The notes beneath the pieces are model-generated. The model searched no databases and had not been told where the DNA came from. It saw only the letters and a program-made list of their open reading frames with translations. Of a DNA stretch of 64,000 bases, positions 1 to 8,707 are shown piece by piece. Location of the stretch: contig JBLHLT010000002.1 in the NCBI GenBank assembly GCA_047621325.1, forward strand, positions 1 to 64,000, written 5' to 3'. Positions within the stretch are counted from its first letter, which is position 1, and the number at the start of each line of letters is the position of its first letter. The position numbers and the translations under genes were made by a program. The DNA comes from Bermanella sp047621325. Its GTDB lineage: Bacteria > Pseudomonadota > Gammaproteobacteria > Pseudomonadales > Oceanobacteraceae.

Positions 1-28
1 AGCTTAACGCATTTACCTATTATCGTAA

Positions 29-50
29 TCGCGCGCAAGCGCCCTCCCAC
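29..50. repeat. REP-like palindrome arm, GTGGGAGGGCGC family
   Basis: A single 22-base arm ending GCGCCCTCCCAC, identical to the right arm of the complete palindrome at 38642-38663. Its partner arm would lie outside the window or is missing. It sits just downstream of the glmU stop, an intergenic position like the other three copies. Confidence 0.7.
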
Positions 51-65
51 ATTGATATATTTAAA

Positions 66-1436
66 TCATTTTTTAACTGGACGCTGCCAATTCAAATTCA
101 CTTGCTTGCCACGGGCAACGGCTAACTTATCCGCCTCTACTTCTTTGGTAATGGTAGAGCCTGCCCCAACGGTTGCACCTGCACCTATTTTGACGGGCGC
201 TACTAATGATGAGTTTGAGCCAATAAAGGCGCCATCACCAATTTCTGTTTTAAATTTATTCACGCCATCATAGTTACAAGTAATCGTACCTGCGCCGATG
301 TTCGCGCCTTTACCAATAATCGCATCGCCAATATAGGTTAAGTGGTTAACCTTGCTGCCCTCACCTATGATGGATTTTTTCACTTCACAAAAGTTACCCA
401 CTTTTGCGCCGTTTTCTAAAATGGCACCTGGGCGTAAACGTGCATAAGGGCCGATATCACAGCCTTGTTTGACGTCGGCATCTTCTAAGTGGCTGAACGC
501 TTTTACCGTTGTACCTGCTGCAATGGAAGAATTTTTAATGATGCAGTTAGCTTCAATTCTTACGCCATCTCCTAATACCACTTGGCCTTCTAAAATGACG
601 TTAGCGTCGATGACCACATCGCGGCCAACGCTTACACCCATTGTATTGGCTGGACGAATATCTAAACGGGCTGGGTCTAATACGGTTACGCCTTGTGTCA
701 TTAAATCTTCAACTAGGCGTGCTTGATACCAACGCTCAAGTTCGGCTTGTTGTGCGCGGTTATTCACCCCAAACGTTTCTTCAGCGAATTCAGGCTGTAA
801 CGTTTCAACAGCAATGCCTGCGGCCACAGACATGGCAATCACGTCTGTTAAATAATATTCACCTTGGGCATTATCATTTGAAAGCTTTGGCAACCATTCG
901 TGTAGTTTTTCAGTGGGCACTGACAATATGCCAGTATTCACTTCTTGAATGGTGAGTTCTGATTCGTTAGCGTCTTTATGCTCAACAATGGCTTTAACCT
1001 TGTGATTGGCATCACGTACGATGCGGCCATAACCACTTGGGTCGTCCATATTGACCGTCAGCAAGCCCACGTTACCTTGCTGGGTAATTTGGATAAGGGC
1101 ATCTAACGTATCACTTTGAATAAGTGGTACGTCGCCGTATAAAATAAGGGTTACGCCTGATTGGGCAAGATTTTCAAGGGCCATCATCACAGCATGGCCG
1201 GTGCCTTTTTGTTCGCTTTGCAAAGCAAACTGAATATCGCTTTCTTCGCCAAACTGGGCTTTTACTTGCTCAGCGCCATGTCCCACTACGACGTGCATGG
1301 CGTTGGCGCTGACTTTGCGGGCGCTATCAATCACATGGCCTAACATCGGCTTACCAGCAATTGGGTGTAACACTTTCGGTAAATCCGATTTCATGCGGGA
1401 GCCTTGCCCCGCGGCTAAAATCACAACATCTATCAT
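66..1436 (-). CDS. glmU: Bifunctional GlmU: GlcNAc-1-P uridyltransferase and GlcN-1-P acetyltransferase
   Basis: This cytoplasmic enzyme acetylates glucosamine-1-phosphate and then transfers UMP from UTP, giving UDP-GlcNAc for peptidoglycan and LPS. The 456 residues match the usual family length. The N-terminal nucleotidyltransferase half opens with LAAGQGSRM (residues 7-15) and the conserved Lys21. The C-terminal half, from about residue 250, shows the hexapeptide repeats of a left-handed beta-helix, with the NHLTYIGD and NCNYDG-like segments of the acetyltransferase site. ATG start. It lies near the atp operon, as in pseudomonads, but four envelope or regulatory genes separate them here. 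Confidence 0.97.
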   Translation of the reverse strand: MIDVVILAAGQGSRMKSDLPKVLHPIAGKPMLGHVIDSARKVSANAMHVVVGHGAEQVKAQFGEESDIQFALQSEQKGTGHAVMMALENLAQSGVTLILYGDVPLIQSDTLDALIQITQQGNVGLLTVNMDDPSGYGRIVRDANHKVKAIVEHKDANESELTIQEVNTGILSVPTEKLHEWLPKLSNDNAQGEYYLTDVIAMSVAAGIAVETLQPEFAEETFGVNNRAQQAELERWYQARLVEDLMTQGVTVLDPARLDIRPANTMGVSVGRDVVIDANVILEGQVVLGDGVRIEANCIIKNSSIAAGTTVKAFSHLEDADVKQGCDIGPYARLRPGAILENGAKVGNFCEVKKSIIGEGSKVNHLTYIGDAIIGKGANIGAGTITCNYDGVNKFKTEIGDGAFIGSNSSLVAPVKIGAGATVGAGSTITKEVEADKLAVARGKQVNLNWQRPVKK

Positions 1437-1606
1437 CTGAAAATCTCTATCTTCCGTTAATGGCCGTTTCTAAAGTCTTATTAATCTGAGCTTCAGGGAG
1501 TCCATTTTATTAGGCCACATGTCAAACAATGCCTGACACCAAATAAAAAAGGTTGCCCAGTCTATTGAGTTTGTTAAGATTTACAATCCGCTTTGTCACA
1601 AAAAAA

Positions 1607-2350
1607 ATGACAACAATGAAGTTAAACAGTCTGACACAACTTGGCTTAACCGAACGAGAAATCACCGTTTATCACAGCTTGCTCACTCTTGGCCCCGCCT
1701 CGATCCGTGATCTGGCGGTCAAAGCACAATTAAACCGCGGCACTGCCTACGAAACACTCAAAATTTTGGTCAGTAAAGGCATCGTCAACTACCTACCCAA
1801 AGGCAAACGCCGCGTATTCCAAGCAGAAGACCCTGAGCGATTATTAGACCTTGCCGAACAAAAACGCCAAAGTTTAGAGCAGACGTTGTTAGAACTTAAA
1901 ACCGATATCATCCCAGGTCTTAAACACTTAAAAACAGACTTAGTGGCCGGTAACGTACGCTTTTATGAAGGGGATGATGGGGTAGAACTGGTTTTGCGGG
2001 ATATTTTAAGCAGTGTCGATAGAAGTAAAACAAAGCAATACTGTGTGATATCAACCCAAGCGCTACGCGAACATTTGTATCGACCATTCCCAACGTTCAC
2101 CAAACAGCGAGTGGCTAAGAATATTAAAGTGAGAGTAATTGCCATTGGTGATGGTGGCGATGAAGCCGAGCTGGCTGAACGTAAATGGCTGAAAGGAAAG
2201 GGCGATGCATCGTACATTGCGATTTATCCGCCTAAAGTGGCCATGATCTCTTTGGCTGATAACAATTACCCTGTGGTCGTTGTAATTGATAGTGATGCGA
2301 TCGCAGGCACTCAGCAGATGATGTTTGATACTTTGTGGGGGGCGTTGTAA
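1607..2350 (+). CDS. TrmB-family transcriptional regulator
   Basis: The first ~70 residues contain a winged helix of the TrmB type (LTEREITVYHSLLTLGPASIR, then an ALNRGTAYETLKILVSKG-like recognition region). A helical linker follows (about residues 80-120), then a C-terminal domain resembling the ligand-binding part of TrmB-like proteins. The frame is open from a TTG at 1553, but the family homology begins at MKLNSLTQLGLTEREI, so ATG 1607 or ATG 1616 is more likely; I chose 1607. No strong ribosome-binding site marks either. It is divergent from glmU. The target genes and ligand are unknown; TrmB proteins commonly respond to sugars. Confidence 0.8.
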   Translation: MTTMKLNSLTQLGLTEREITVYHSLLTLGPASIRDLAVKAQLNRGTAYETLKILVSKGIVNYLPKGKRRVFQAEDPERLLDLAEQKRQSLEQTLLELKTDIIPGLKHLKTDLVAGNVRFYEGDDGVELVLRDILSSVDRSKTKQYCVISTQALREHLYRPFPTFTKQRVAKNIKVRVIAIGDGGDEAELAERKWLKGKGDASYIAIYPPKVAMISLADNNYPVVVVIDSDAIAGTQQMMFDTLWGAL

Positions 2351-2370
2351 ATCTTAGTCTTTCTGGAATA

Positions 2371-2393
2371 AAAAAGCCGCTCAATGAGCGGCT
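2371..2393 (-). terminator. Intrinsic terminator of the sulfatase-fold membrane protein gene
   Basis: The stem is AGCCGCTC/GAGCGGCT (2375-2382 with 2386-2393) with a 3-base loop. On the minus strand it is followed by a run of T. It lies directly after the stop of the leftward gene ending at 2399. The plus-strand side has no T run. Confidence 0.85.
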
Positions 2394-2398
2394 ACACA

Positions 2399-4018
2399 TC
2401 AATCTGATGACTGAGCAAATTCAGGGCAGGTTTCATCCTGTAACTGCTTTAGATCGTACTGCATAAAACCCGCCTCACCAAACACATCTGTACCGTTTAA
2501 GTAGTATTTACCGGCTTCTTCGTTCGGGTTGTTGATCTCATATCCCAATACCTTTGCTACTTGCTGGCTAATTAGATAATGGTTCGGCATACAGCCTAAT
2601 TCGGTTTTGATTCTTGTAATCTCGGCTTGATCTATATTGACCCCGTAAAACATGAAGGGCACACGAGCCATATCAATATCCACCCCGTTATGCCCAAAAC
2701 GCCCCCCTTGACCCAGTAACTCGCCATGGTCAGGCGTGAAATAGATGTAAGTAGGTTTATCTGAGTCTTTAAAAAACGCATAAATATCGGCGATGACTTT
2801 TTGTGTATACAGCACCGAGTTATCGTAACTATTTTTCATGTACGTCTCATACGGCTGACCGTCAACAGGGAACACCTCTTGCGACTTAGGGTAGTTATCC
2901 ACATAAGGGGCATGGGCACTGCGCATATGTAGAGTAATAAATTGCGGTTTGTCGTAATCAAGATTCATCGACTTAAGCTCTAGTAATAAGCGGTTGTCGT
3001 ATTCACCGTCATAATTCAATAAATTCTTATTTTCTTTCCAGCTATCAATATCACCTAAAGAAAATGCATAGGTTAAGCCACCTGCATTTTCCTGCGTAGT
3101 AATGTAGTGAGTTTCAAAGCCTTGGCGCTTGGCTAAACGAAACAGGGCGGTATCCATTTTACTAATATGCGCTGTATTATTTGGTTCGTACACCGTATTA
3201 AAAAATAGGGTAAGTGAAACTCGGGTTGAAACGGCACTTGAAATAGCCGGTACATAAAAGAAATTAGGGTCATCTTTATAGGGCATTAAATCAGGTGTGG
3301 TATTACGTTCATAGCCATACAACGCCATATTGTAATAACTTAAGCTCTCGCCCATTAACATCACAATATTTGCATTTACTGGTTTTGATTTTGTAGTCTC
3401 ATAAGGTAGATATTTAGGCATCTCTTTTCTTAAACCAGCCAAAATCTTTAACTGTCGAGCACTAAAAAAAGACACGCTGTATAAACCATTTTTTACAGAT
3501 GAATGTGCAATGTTTGGTTGATACTTTTGCGAAGCTTCCGATCGAAGTGATTGCAGAAATGGCAGCGTCAAGACTAGTACAAGTAACACCCAGATATAAG
3601 GCACTGTCACGCTGGTTTTGTGGTACTTGTTATACGTGAAATATGCGAGACCATAAAATGCCATTGATAATAAAAATACTGGCAACATGAACTTCAAACC
3701 ATCAGCAAAACCAATCAGCGCGTCGTGCATTTCACCCATCATCAGTACCATATCAAAAGCACTGTAGAACCCACCAAAATACTGGAAGTACATCAGCTGT
3801 GTCGCCTGCATTAACGCCAACACCAATAACACCGCTTTATTCAGCTTAGGCGTGCGACTTAACAACAAGAAGACCATCAACACTAATGTTATGGCAATGC
3901 TCTTAAAGTCATAACCCGCCAAATAATTATGGTTAAACAAGCCATATATCACATCCGGCATGATGACAAATGCCCAAAGGGCTAGAAGTATTAAGAAAGT
4001 GTGTTTGAGTTTTTGCAC
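2399..4018 (-). CDS. Phosphoethanolamine-transferase-like sulfatase-fold membrane protein
   Basis: This protein resembles EptA/CptA/OpgE-type enzymes, which move phosphoethanolamine from phosphatidylethanolamine onto lipid A or glycans on the periplasmic side. It has about five N-terminal membrane segments (to about residue 165), then a periplasmic alkaline-phosphatase-superfamily domain. Visible motifs are MLMGESLSYYNMALYGYERN (first metal site region, about 220-240), a Ser/Thr-rich SSAVSTRVSLT segment where the nucleophile is expected, TPDHGE (about 428-433) and FGHNG (about 441). The frame is open from a TTG at 4063; I prefer GTG 4018 (VQKLKHTFLILL), which places a normal membrane anchor at the start. 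The exact acceptor cannot be read from the sequence. Confidence 0.75.
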   Translation of the reverse strand: MQKLKHTFLILLALWAFVIMPDVIYGLFNHNYLAGYDFKSIAITLVLMVFLLLSRTPKLNKAVLLVLALMQATQLMYFQYFGGFYSAFDMVLMMGEMHDALIGFADGLKFMLPVFLLSMAFYGLAYFTYNKYHKTSVTVPYIWVLLVLVLTLPFLQSLRSEASQKYQPNIAHSSVKNGLYSVSFFSARQLKILAGLRKEMPKYLPYETTKSKPVNANIVMLMGESLSYYNMALYGYERNTTPDLMPYKDDPNFFYVPAISSAVSTRVSLTLFFNTVYEPNNTAHISKMDTALFRLAKRQGFETHYITTQENAGGLTYAFSLGDIDSWKENKNLLNYDGEYDNRLLLELKSMNLDYDKPQFITLHMRSAHAPYVDNYPKSQEVFPVDGQPYETYMKNSYDNSVLYTQKVIADIYAFFKDSDKPTYIYFTPDHGELLGQGGRFGHNGVDIDMARVPFMFYGVNIDQAEITRIKTELGCMPNHYLISQQVAKVLGYEINNPNEEAGKYYLNGTDVFGEAGFMQYDLKQLQDETCPEFAQSSD

Positions 4019-4176
4019 AGTAATAACTCTAAATAAATAAATAGCGGCGTGGATTGTAATCAAAATGCAGCATAAAAGGCAGGGAATAGAGGATCTCAGG
4101 CAAGCAATTAATTTATATGTGCAGAAAAAAGCCCTGCCCAGTAATAGGCACGACTAAAAAAGGGTAGATTTATAAC

Positions 4177-4719
4177 TTAGCGAAAGCTCACGCCGAACAT
4201 TAACAAATCCATATCACCCGTTAGGTTCATATACGATAAGTTCACAGCCGCGCCAATCGGTAAAATAAACACTTCTACACCCAAGCCAACTTGCATTTCA
4301 ACATCTGACGAATCCCCTAAGGCACTGGAGTCTAGATTCACTTGAGCCACATTCGCTTTAACATACGAGCTTACATTGTCGATAATTTTGTAATTGCCCC
4401 TAATGCCCACTAAATAAGATGTAGCTCGAACAGAGTTAGGGTTACCCAAATCGGTCTCTCCCTTAACGGTTCCTAAGTTTGCATATGCTCCGTCTATGGC
4501 CATAGACGTTCTACCCGTGTCACTCACTAAAACGGGCACGCTAAGCCCCACATAAATTCCACGAGCTTTGGTGTAGTTATCTTCCACATAATTGGTATTG
4601 GTTAAAAAAATTTCCAAGCTTTCATTAGCGATTGAGCTTACCCGCTCATTTAACTGTTTAGCCTGCATTAATACACTAAAGCTCAATGCCAACACGGCCA
4701 GTATTATTTTTGATTGCAT
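4177..4719 (-). CDS. Predicted outer-membrane beta-barrel protein
   Basis: The frame opens at 4755, but ATG 4719 gives a typical signal peptide (MQSKIILAVLALSFSVLMQA) preceded by AAGGTGA, so that start is used (180 residues). The mature part alternates polar and hydrophobic residues in short strands (for example YLVGIRGNYKII, SSYVKANVAQVNL, MQVGLGVEVFILP, AAVNLSYMNL) and ends in GVSFR, which fits a small 8-stranded barrel. I cannot assign a family or function. It lies alone, downstream of a divergent small lipoprotein gene. Confidence 0.65.
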   Translation of the reverse strand: MQSKIILAVLALSFSVLMQAKQLNERVSSIANESLEIFLTNTNYVEDNYTKARGIYVGLSVPVLVSDTGRTSMAIDGAYANLGTVKGETDLGNPNSVRATSYLVGIRGNYKIIDNVSSYVKANVAQVNLDSSALGDSSDVEMQVGLGVEVFILPIGAAVNLSYMNLTGDMDLLMFGVSFR

Positions 4720-4907
4720 CGCTAATTCACCTTTATCTTGGATAATTATTACCAAGCATCATGCAGAAGCTTTTTATGATAAGCACTGATATTCATCAGC
4801 TTATGCCCATGATGTCTCATACTGACTAACCACCTGTAACGCAAAACATCTTTAAGACCTTATTAATCAACTGTATTATGCAGCCGCACTCGAAAATGAG
4901 TTTAATT

Positions 4908-5072
4908 ATGAAAATTTTTATATTGGCTGCATTTTGCTCAGTTGTATTAACTGGCTGTGGCTCAAGTGATGAAAAAACAGACAACTCTCAAGGCGAAAAA
5001 GAAAAACCTGAAGTGACTGTCGAAAAAAATAATTGGGACGAAGGAAACTGGAATGATTTTGAATGGAAATAA
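4908..5072 (+). CDS. Small lipoprotein
   Basis: ATG 4908 gives a 54-residue product with a classic lipoprotein signal (MKIFILAAFCSVVLTGC). In-frame ATGs at 4878 and 4896 would only lengthen the n-region. The mature part is short, acidic and Lys/Glu/Asp/Trp-rich (NNWDEGNWNDFEWK) with no recognised domain. Its 3' end overlaps the next exported-protein gene by 20 bases, so the two are probably co-translated. Confidence 0.6.
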   Translation: MKIFILAAFCSVVLTGCGSSDEKTDNSQGEKEKPEVTVEKNNWDEGNWNDFEWK

Positions 5073-5853
5073 GCTAGTTACTGCATTGTTTGTAACGATT
5101 GTAACGATTGCAACGAGCATCGCTCACGCTGACACAGTATCAGCACCAGAACTAGTAACGTTTACTGCAGGTACACCTGCAAAAGCAGCTGAAGTAAATG
5201 CAAATTTTGATGGCCTTAAAACATACGGTAGCGCTTTAAATGAAATCGTGACAGCTCAGGCTGCCCTTATTGAAGCACTTGAAAATAAAGTAACGGCACT
5301 AGAAAATGAAGGCTCTAACACTAATGACGAATTTATAATTCCTGTAAAAGGAGATGACCTAGTTATTGGCTACACAAACAGAATTCCAACACTTAACGAT
5401 TCCACAATACTAATAAAAACAAAGTTTGGCCTAGCAATTATTGATAATACCGAAGATGGTAATTATGTAATTAAGGGATATAACGAAGCTAAATCTGAAT
5501 TGTCAGAAAATCAAATATATTTCACTGACGCTCAATGTCTAAATGCCCATGTGCTAACAAGCGGTGGTGAGTATGGCAAATCATTTACATTTACCAAGAA
5601 TGGATCTCCGGCTAATGGCAACCTAATTGTTACTTCCTCTGGTGATAAAACTTCATATTTACTTTCTAAGAATGCACAGATAGATACTACTACAGTTAAT
5701 TTCATCCAGAAGTCTTGGGAAGGAGTATGTGGTGAGTCATATACAGCTTCTGCTGATGTAGTTTCTTTTCCCGTGGAAAAGTTAACAGTAGAAACACATG
5801 GACTAAAGAGTTTTTATACCGCAATTACTGTAGGTGACTTTATAACCCACTAA
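5053..5853 (+). CDS. Exported protein with GTPAKAAEVNANF motif and coiled coil
   Basis: A signal peptide (residues 1-26, cleavage after AHA) is followed by FTAGTPAKAAEVNANFDGLK, a motif I associate with the N-termini of many uncharacterised exported bacterial proteins. A short coiled coil follows (ALIEALENKVTALENE, about 70-86), then about 170 residues with no recognised domain. This layout resembles coiled-coil stalks that carry a C-terminal globular domain, but function is unknown. It overlaps the preceding lipoprotein gene, and the codons are noticeably AT-rich. Confidence 0.65.
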   Translation: MILNGNKLVTALFVTIVTIATSIAHADTVSAPELVTFTAGTPAKAAEVNANFDGLKTYGSALNEIVTAQAALIEALENKVTALENEGSNTNDEFIIPVKGDDLVIGYTNRIPTLNDSTILIKTKFGLAIIDNTEDGNYVIKGYNEAKSELSENQIYFTDAQCLNAHVLTSGGEYGKSFTFTKNGSPANGNLIVTSSGDKTSYLLSKNAQIDTTTVNFIQKSWEGVCGESYTASADVVSFPVEKLTVETHGLKSFYTAITVGDFITH

Positions 5854-5863
5854 AACAGCATTA

Positions 5864-5898
5864 AAAAAACCGCTCCTGTTACCAGGAGCGGTTTTTTT
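5864..5898. terminator. Bidirectional intrinsic terminator
   Basis: The stem AACCGCTCCTG/CAGGAGCGGTT has a 4-base loop, with an A run on the left and a T run on the right. It sits between the rightward exported-protein gene and the leftward atpC, so it can end both transcripts. Confidence 0.9.
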
Positions 5899-5925
5899 TG
5901 GTTTAGCATAGCTCTAATTAAAGAA

Positions 5926-6354
5926 TTAACGCTTACCCAATTTTTCACGGATATGCTGCAGAGTGCGAATCTGTGCAATGGATTCCGCAAGCTGAGAGGC
6001 GGCACGAGAATAATCAAAATCACCGCTTTGATTTTCTAGTGCTTGCTCAGCGTGTTTTTTCGCTTCAAGCGCGGCTGCTTCGTCGATGCTGTCTGCACGT
6101 AACGCTGTGTCTGCCAAAACAGTCACAGAGTTAGGCTGAACTTCTAAGAAGCCACCTGATACGTAGAAGATTTCCTCTTCACCGTTCTGCTTTTTAACGC
6201 GAACGGGGCCTGGCTCAAGTGCAGTCATCAGAGCGGCGTGGCCAGGTAATATACCTAACTCACCGCTTGCACCTGATGCAACTACAATTTCAACCAAGCC
6301 AGAGAAGATAGCCTCTTCAGCGCTAACGATATCGCAGTGAACCGTCATTGCCAT
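5926..6354 (-). CDS. atpC: ATP synthase F1 epsilon subunit
   Basis: This is the central-stalk subunit of F1 that couples rotation and inhibits ATP hydrolysis. At 142 residues it has the usual length. The N-terminal beta-sandwich (MAMTVHCDIVSAEEAIFSG, SGELGILPGHAALMTALEPG) and the C-terminal two-helix hairpin (AKKHAEQAL through HIREKLGKR) are both present. It is the last gene of the atp operon, 14 bases after atpD, and is followed by a strong terminator. Confidence 0.97.
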   Translation of the reverse strand: MAMTVHCDIVSAEEAIFSGLVEIVVASGASGELGILPGHAALMTALEPGPVRVKKQNGEEEIFYVSGGFLEVQPNSVTVLADTALRADSIDEAAALEAKKHAEQALENQSGDFDYSRAASQLAESIAQIRTLQHIREKLGKR

Positions 6355-6368
6355 AGCTTTCTCTCCTA

Positions 6369-7766
6369 TTAGAAGGTTTTAGCTTTCTCGATTGCTTCAT
6401 CGATAGTACCAACCATGTAGAACGCTTGTTCTGGTAGGCTATCAAATTCACCTTCAAGAATACCTTTAAAGCCACGGATAGTTTCTTTCAAAGAAACGTA
6501 CTTACCAGGTGCGCCTGTGAAGATTTCTGCCACGTGGAAAGGCTGAGACAAGAAACGCTCAATCTTACGTGCACGAGATACAGTTTGCTTATCTTCTTCA
6601 GACAGCTCGTCCATACCAAGGATGGCGATGATGTCTTTTAGTTCTTTGTAACGCTGCAATACAGTTTGAACGCCACGAGCGATGTCGTAATGTTCTTGAC
6701 CAATTACTAGAGGATCTAACTGACGAGAGGTAGAGTCTAGTGGGTCGATTGCAGGGTAGATACCTTTAGAAGCGATATCACGAGACAGAGATACAGTTGA
6801 GTCCAAGTGAGCAAACGTGGTTGCTGGGCTTGGATCCGTCATATCATCCGCAGGTACATATACCGCTTGGATAGAGGTGATCGAACCCGTCTTAGTAGAC
6901 GTAATACGTTCTTGAAGTACACCCATCTCTTCTGCAAGAGTTGGCTGGTAACCTACCGCTGAAGGCATACGGCCTAACAGTGCAGATACTTCGGTTCCCG
7001 CAAGGGTGTAACGGTAAATGTTATCTACGAAAAGTAGAACGTCTTTACCTTCGTCACGGAATTTCTCAGCCATAGTCAGACCAGTCAACGCTACGCGTAA
7101 ACGGTTACCAGGAGGCTCATTCATTTGTCCGTAAACCATCGCTACTTTTGATTTAACTTTGTCGTCTAGATCTACAACCCCAGACTCAGCCATTTCGTAG
7201 TAGAAATCGTTACCTTCACGAGTACGCTCACCAACACCAGCGAAAACAGATAAACCTGAGTGCGCTTTTGCGATGTTGTTGATCAGTTCCATCATGTTTA
7301 CAGTTTTACCAACACCAGCACCACCGAACAAACCTACTTTACCACCCTTAGCGAATGGGCAAACTAGATCGATTACTTTGATACCAGTCTCTAGCAAATC
7401 AGAAGACATGGATTGTTCTGCGAATGTAGGCGGCTTACGGTGAATAGAAGCAACTTCTTTCTCACCGATAGGGCCACACTCATCAATTGGGCGTCCAAGA
7501 ACGTCCATGATACGGCCTAGCGTTTCAAGACCTACTGGTACTTGAATTGGGCCGTTAGTGTTTTCAGCTTTTAAACCGCGCTTTAGGCCTTCTGTAGAAC
7601 CCATGGCGATGGTACGTACAATACCGTCACCTAGCTGTTGTTGAACTTCTAGCGTGATTTCTCCGCCTTCAACTTTAAGCGCGTCATATACTTTTGGTAC
7701 TGCATCGCGTGGGAATTCCACGTCGATTACAGCGCCGATGATCTGTACGATCTTTCCGCTACTCAT
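6369..7766 (-). CDS. atpD: ATP synthase F1 beta subunit
   Basis: This is the catalytic subunit of F1. It has 465 residues with the Walker A motif GGAGVGKT (148-155), the conserved GERTREGNDFYYEM segment and the ALLGRMPSAVGYQPTLAEEMG region. An unusual detail is LFVDNIYRYTLAGTEVSALLGR, where the commonest form is LFIDNIYRFTLAG; the change is conservative. It is one of the best-conserved genes in the window and lies between atpG and atpC. Confidence 0.99.
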   Translation of the reverse strand: MSSGKIVQIIGAVIDVEFPRDAVPKVYDALKVEGGEITLEVQQQLGDGIVRTIAMGSTEGLKRGLKAENTNGPIQVPVGLETLGRIMDVLGRPIDECGPIGEKEVASIHRKPPTFAEQSMSSDLLETGIKVIDLVCPFAKGGKVGLFGGAGVGKTVNMMELINNIAKAHSGLSVFAGVGERTREGNDFYYEMAESGVVDLDDKVKSKVAMVYGQMNEPPGNRLRVALTGLTMAEKFRDEGKDVLLFVDNIYRYTLAGTEVSALLGRMPSAVGYQPTLAEEMGVLQERITSTKTGSITSIQAVYVPADDMTDPSPATTFAHLDSTVSLSRDIASKGIYPAIDPLDSTSRQLDPLVIGQEHYDIARGVQTVLQRYKELKDIIAILGMDELSEEDKQTVSRARKIERFLSQPFHVAEIFTGAPGKYVSLKETIRGFKGILEGEFDSLPEQAFYMVGTIDEAIEKAKTF

Positions 7767-7801
7767 TGTTAAATCCTCTTATAAACCTTTAATCTGCAAG
7801 C

Positions 7802-8662
7802 CTATACCGCTGCTGCGCCACTACAGATCTCTGAGATCTCTTGTGTGATCGCTGCCTGACGAGCTTTGTTGTATAACAAGTTTAGCTCTTTAATGAAGTC
7901 ACCCGCATTGTCGGTTGCGGCTTTCATCGCCAACATCCGCGCAGCCATCTCGCACGCTGTGTTTTCCACAACAGCTTGATACACTTGTGATTCCATATAA
8001 CGAAGAAGTAAATCGTCAAGCAATTGCTCGGCGTCTGGTTCGTAGATGTAATCCCAATGGCCACTTAGTGCTTTGTCTTGCTTAGCTTCAAGCGGTAAAA
8101 GTTGTCTAACGGTTGGTTTTTGCGTCATGGTATTAACGAACTCATTACCCGCTATATATAAGCGGTCAATTTCGCCGTTATCAAATGCATCAAGCATCAC
8201 CTTAACACTACCGATTAAATCACGAACTGCTGGCGCATCACCTAGGTGTGTTTTCGCAGCAACAACATTGCCACCGAAGCTTTTGAAAAACGAAACACCT
8301 TTTTGGCCAATGGCACAAATATCCACTTCGATTTTATCGCTGTGAAACTGCTTCATTTCTTTTATCAAGCTACGTAACAAGTTGGTGTTCAAACCACCAC
8401 ATAGGCCACGGTCAGAAGTAATTACGATATAACCTACACGTTTTACTTCACGCTCTTGCAGATAGGCATGACGGTATTCACTGGTAGCACTGGCAACATG
8501 GCCCACTACCGCGCGGATTTTTTCCGCATATGGACGGCCAGCTGACATACGACTCTGCGCTTTGCGCATTTTCGAGGCGGCTACCATTTCCATTGCAGAT
8601 GTAATCTTACGCGTATTGTTAATACTGCCGATTTTCTGCTTAATCTCTTTTCCGACTGCCAT
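7802..8662 (-). CDS. atpG: ATP synthase F1 gamma subunit
   Basis: This is the rotor shaft inside the alpha3beta3 ring. The 286 residues start with MAVGKEIKQKIGSINNTRKITSAMEMVAASK, the typical N-terminal helix, and end with a matching C-terminal helix (ARQAAITQEISEICSGAAAV). The central Rossmann-like part contains ITSDRGLCGGLN. It is in the atp operon between atpA and atpD. Confidence 0.98.
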   Translation of the reverse strand: MAVGKEIKQKIGSINNTRKITSAMEMVAASKMRKAQSRMSAGRPYAEKIRAVVGHVASATSEYRHAYLQEREVKRVGYIVITSDRGLCGGLNTNLLRSLIKEMKQFHSDKIEVDICAIGQKGVSFFKSFGGNVVAAKTHLGDAPAVRDLIGSVKVMLDAFDNGEIDRLYIAGNEFVNTMTQKPTVRQLLPLEAKQDKALSGHWDYIYEPDAEQLLDDLLLRYMESQVYQAVVENTACEMAARMLAMKAATDNAGDFIKELNLLYNKARQAAITQEISEICSGAAAV

Positions 8663-8707
8663 ATGACTGCCCCTATTATCTACTCGGCGAACCGACTAAG
8701 CCGAAGC

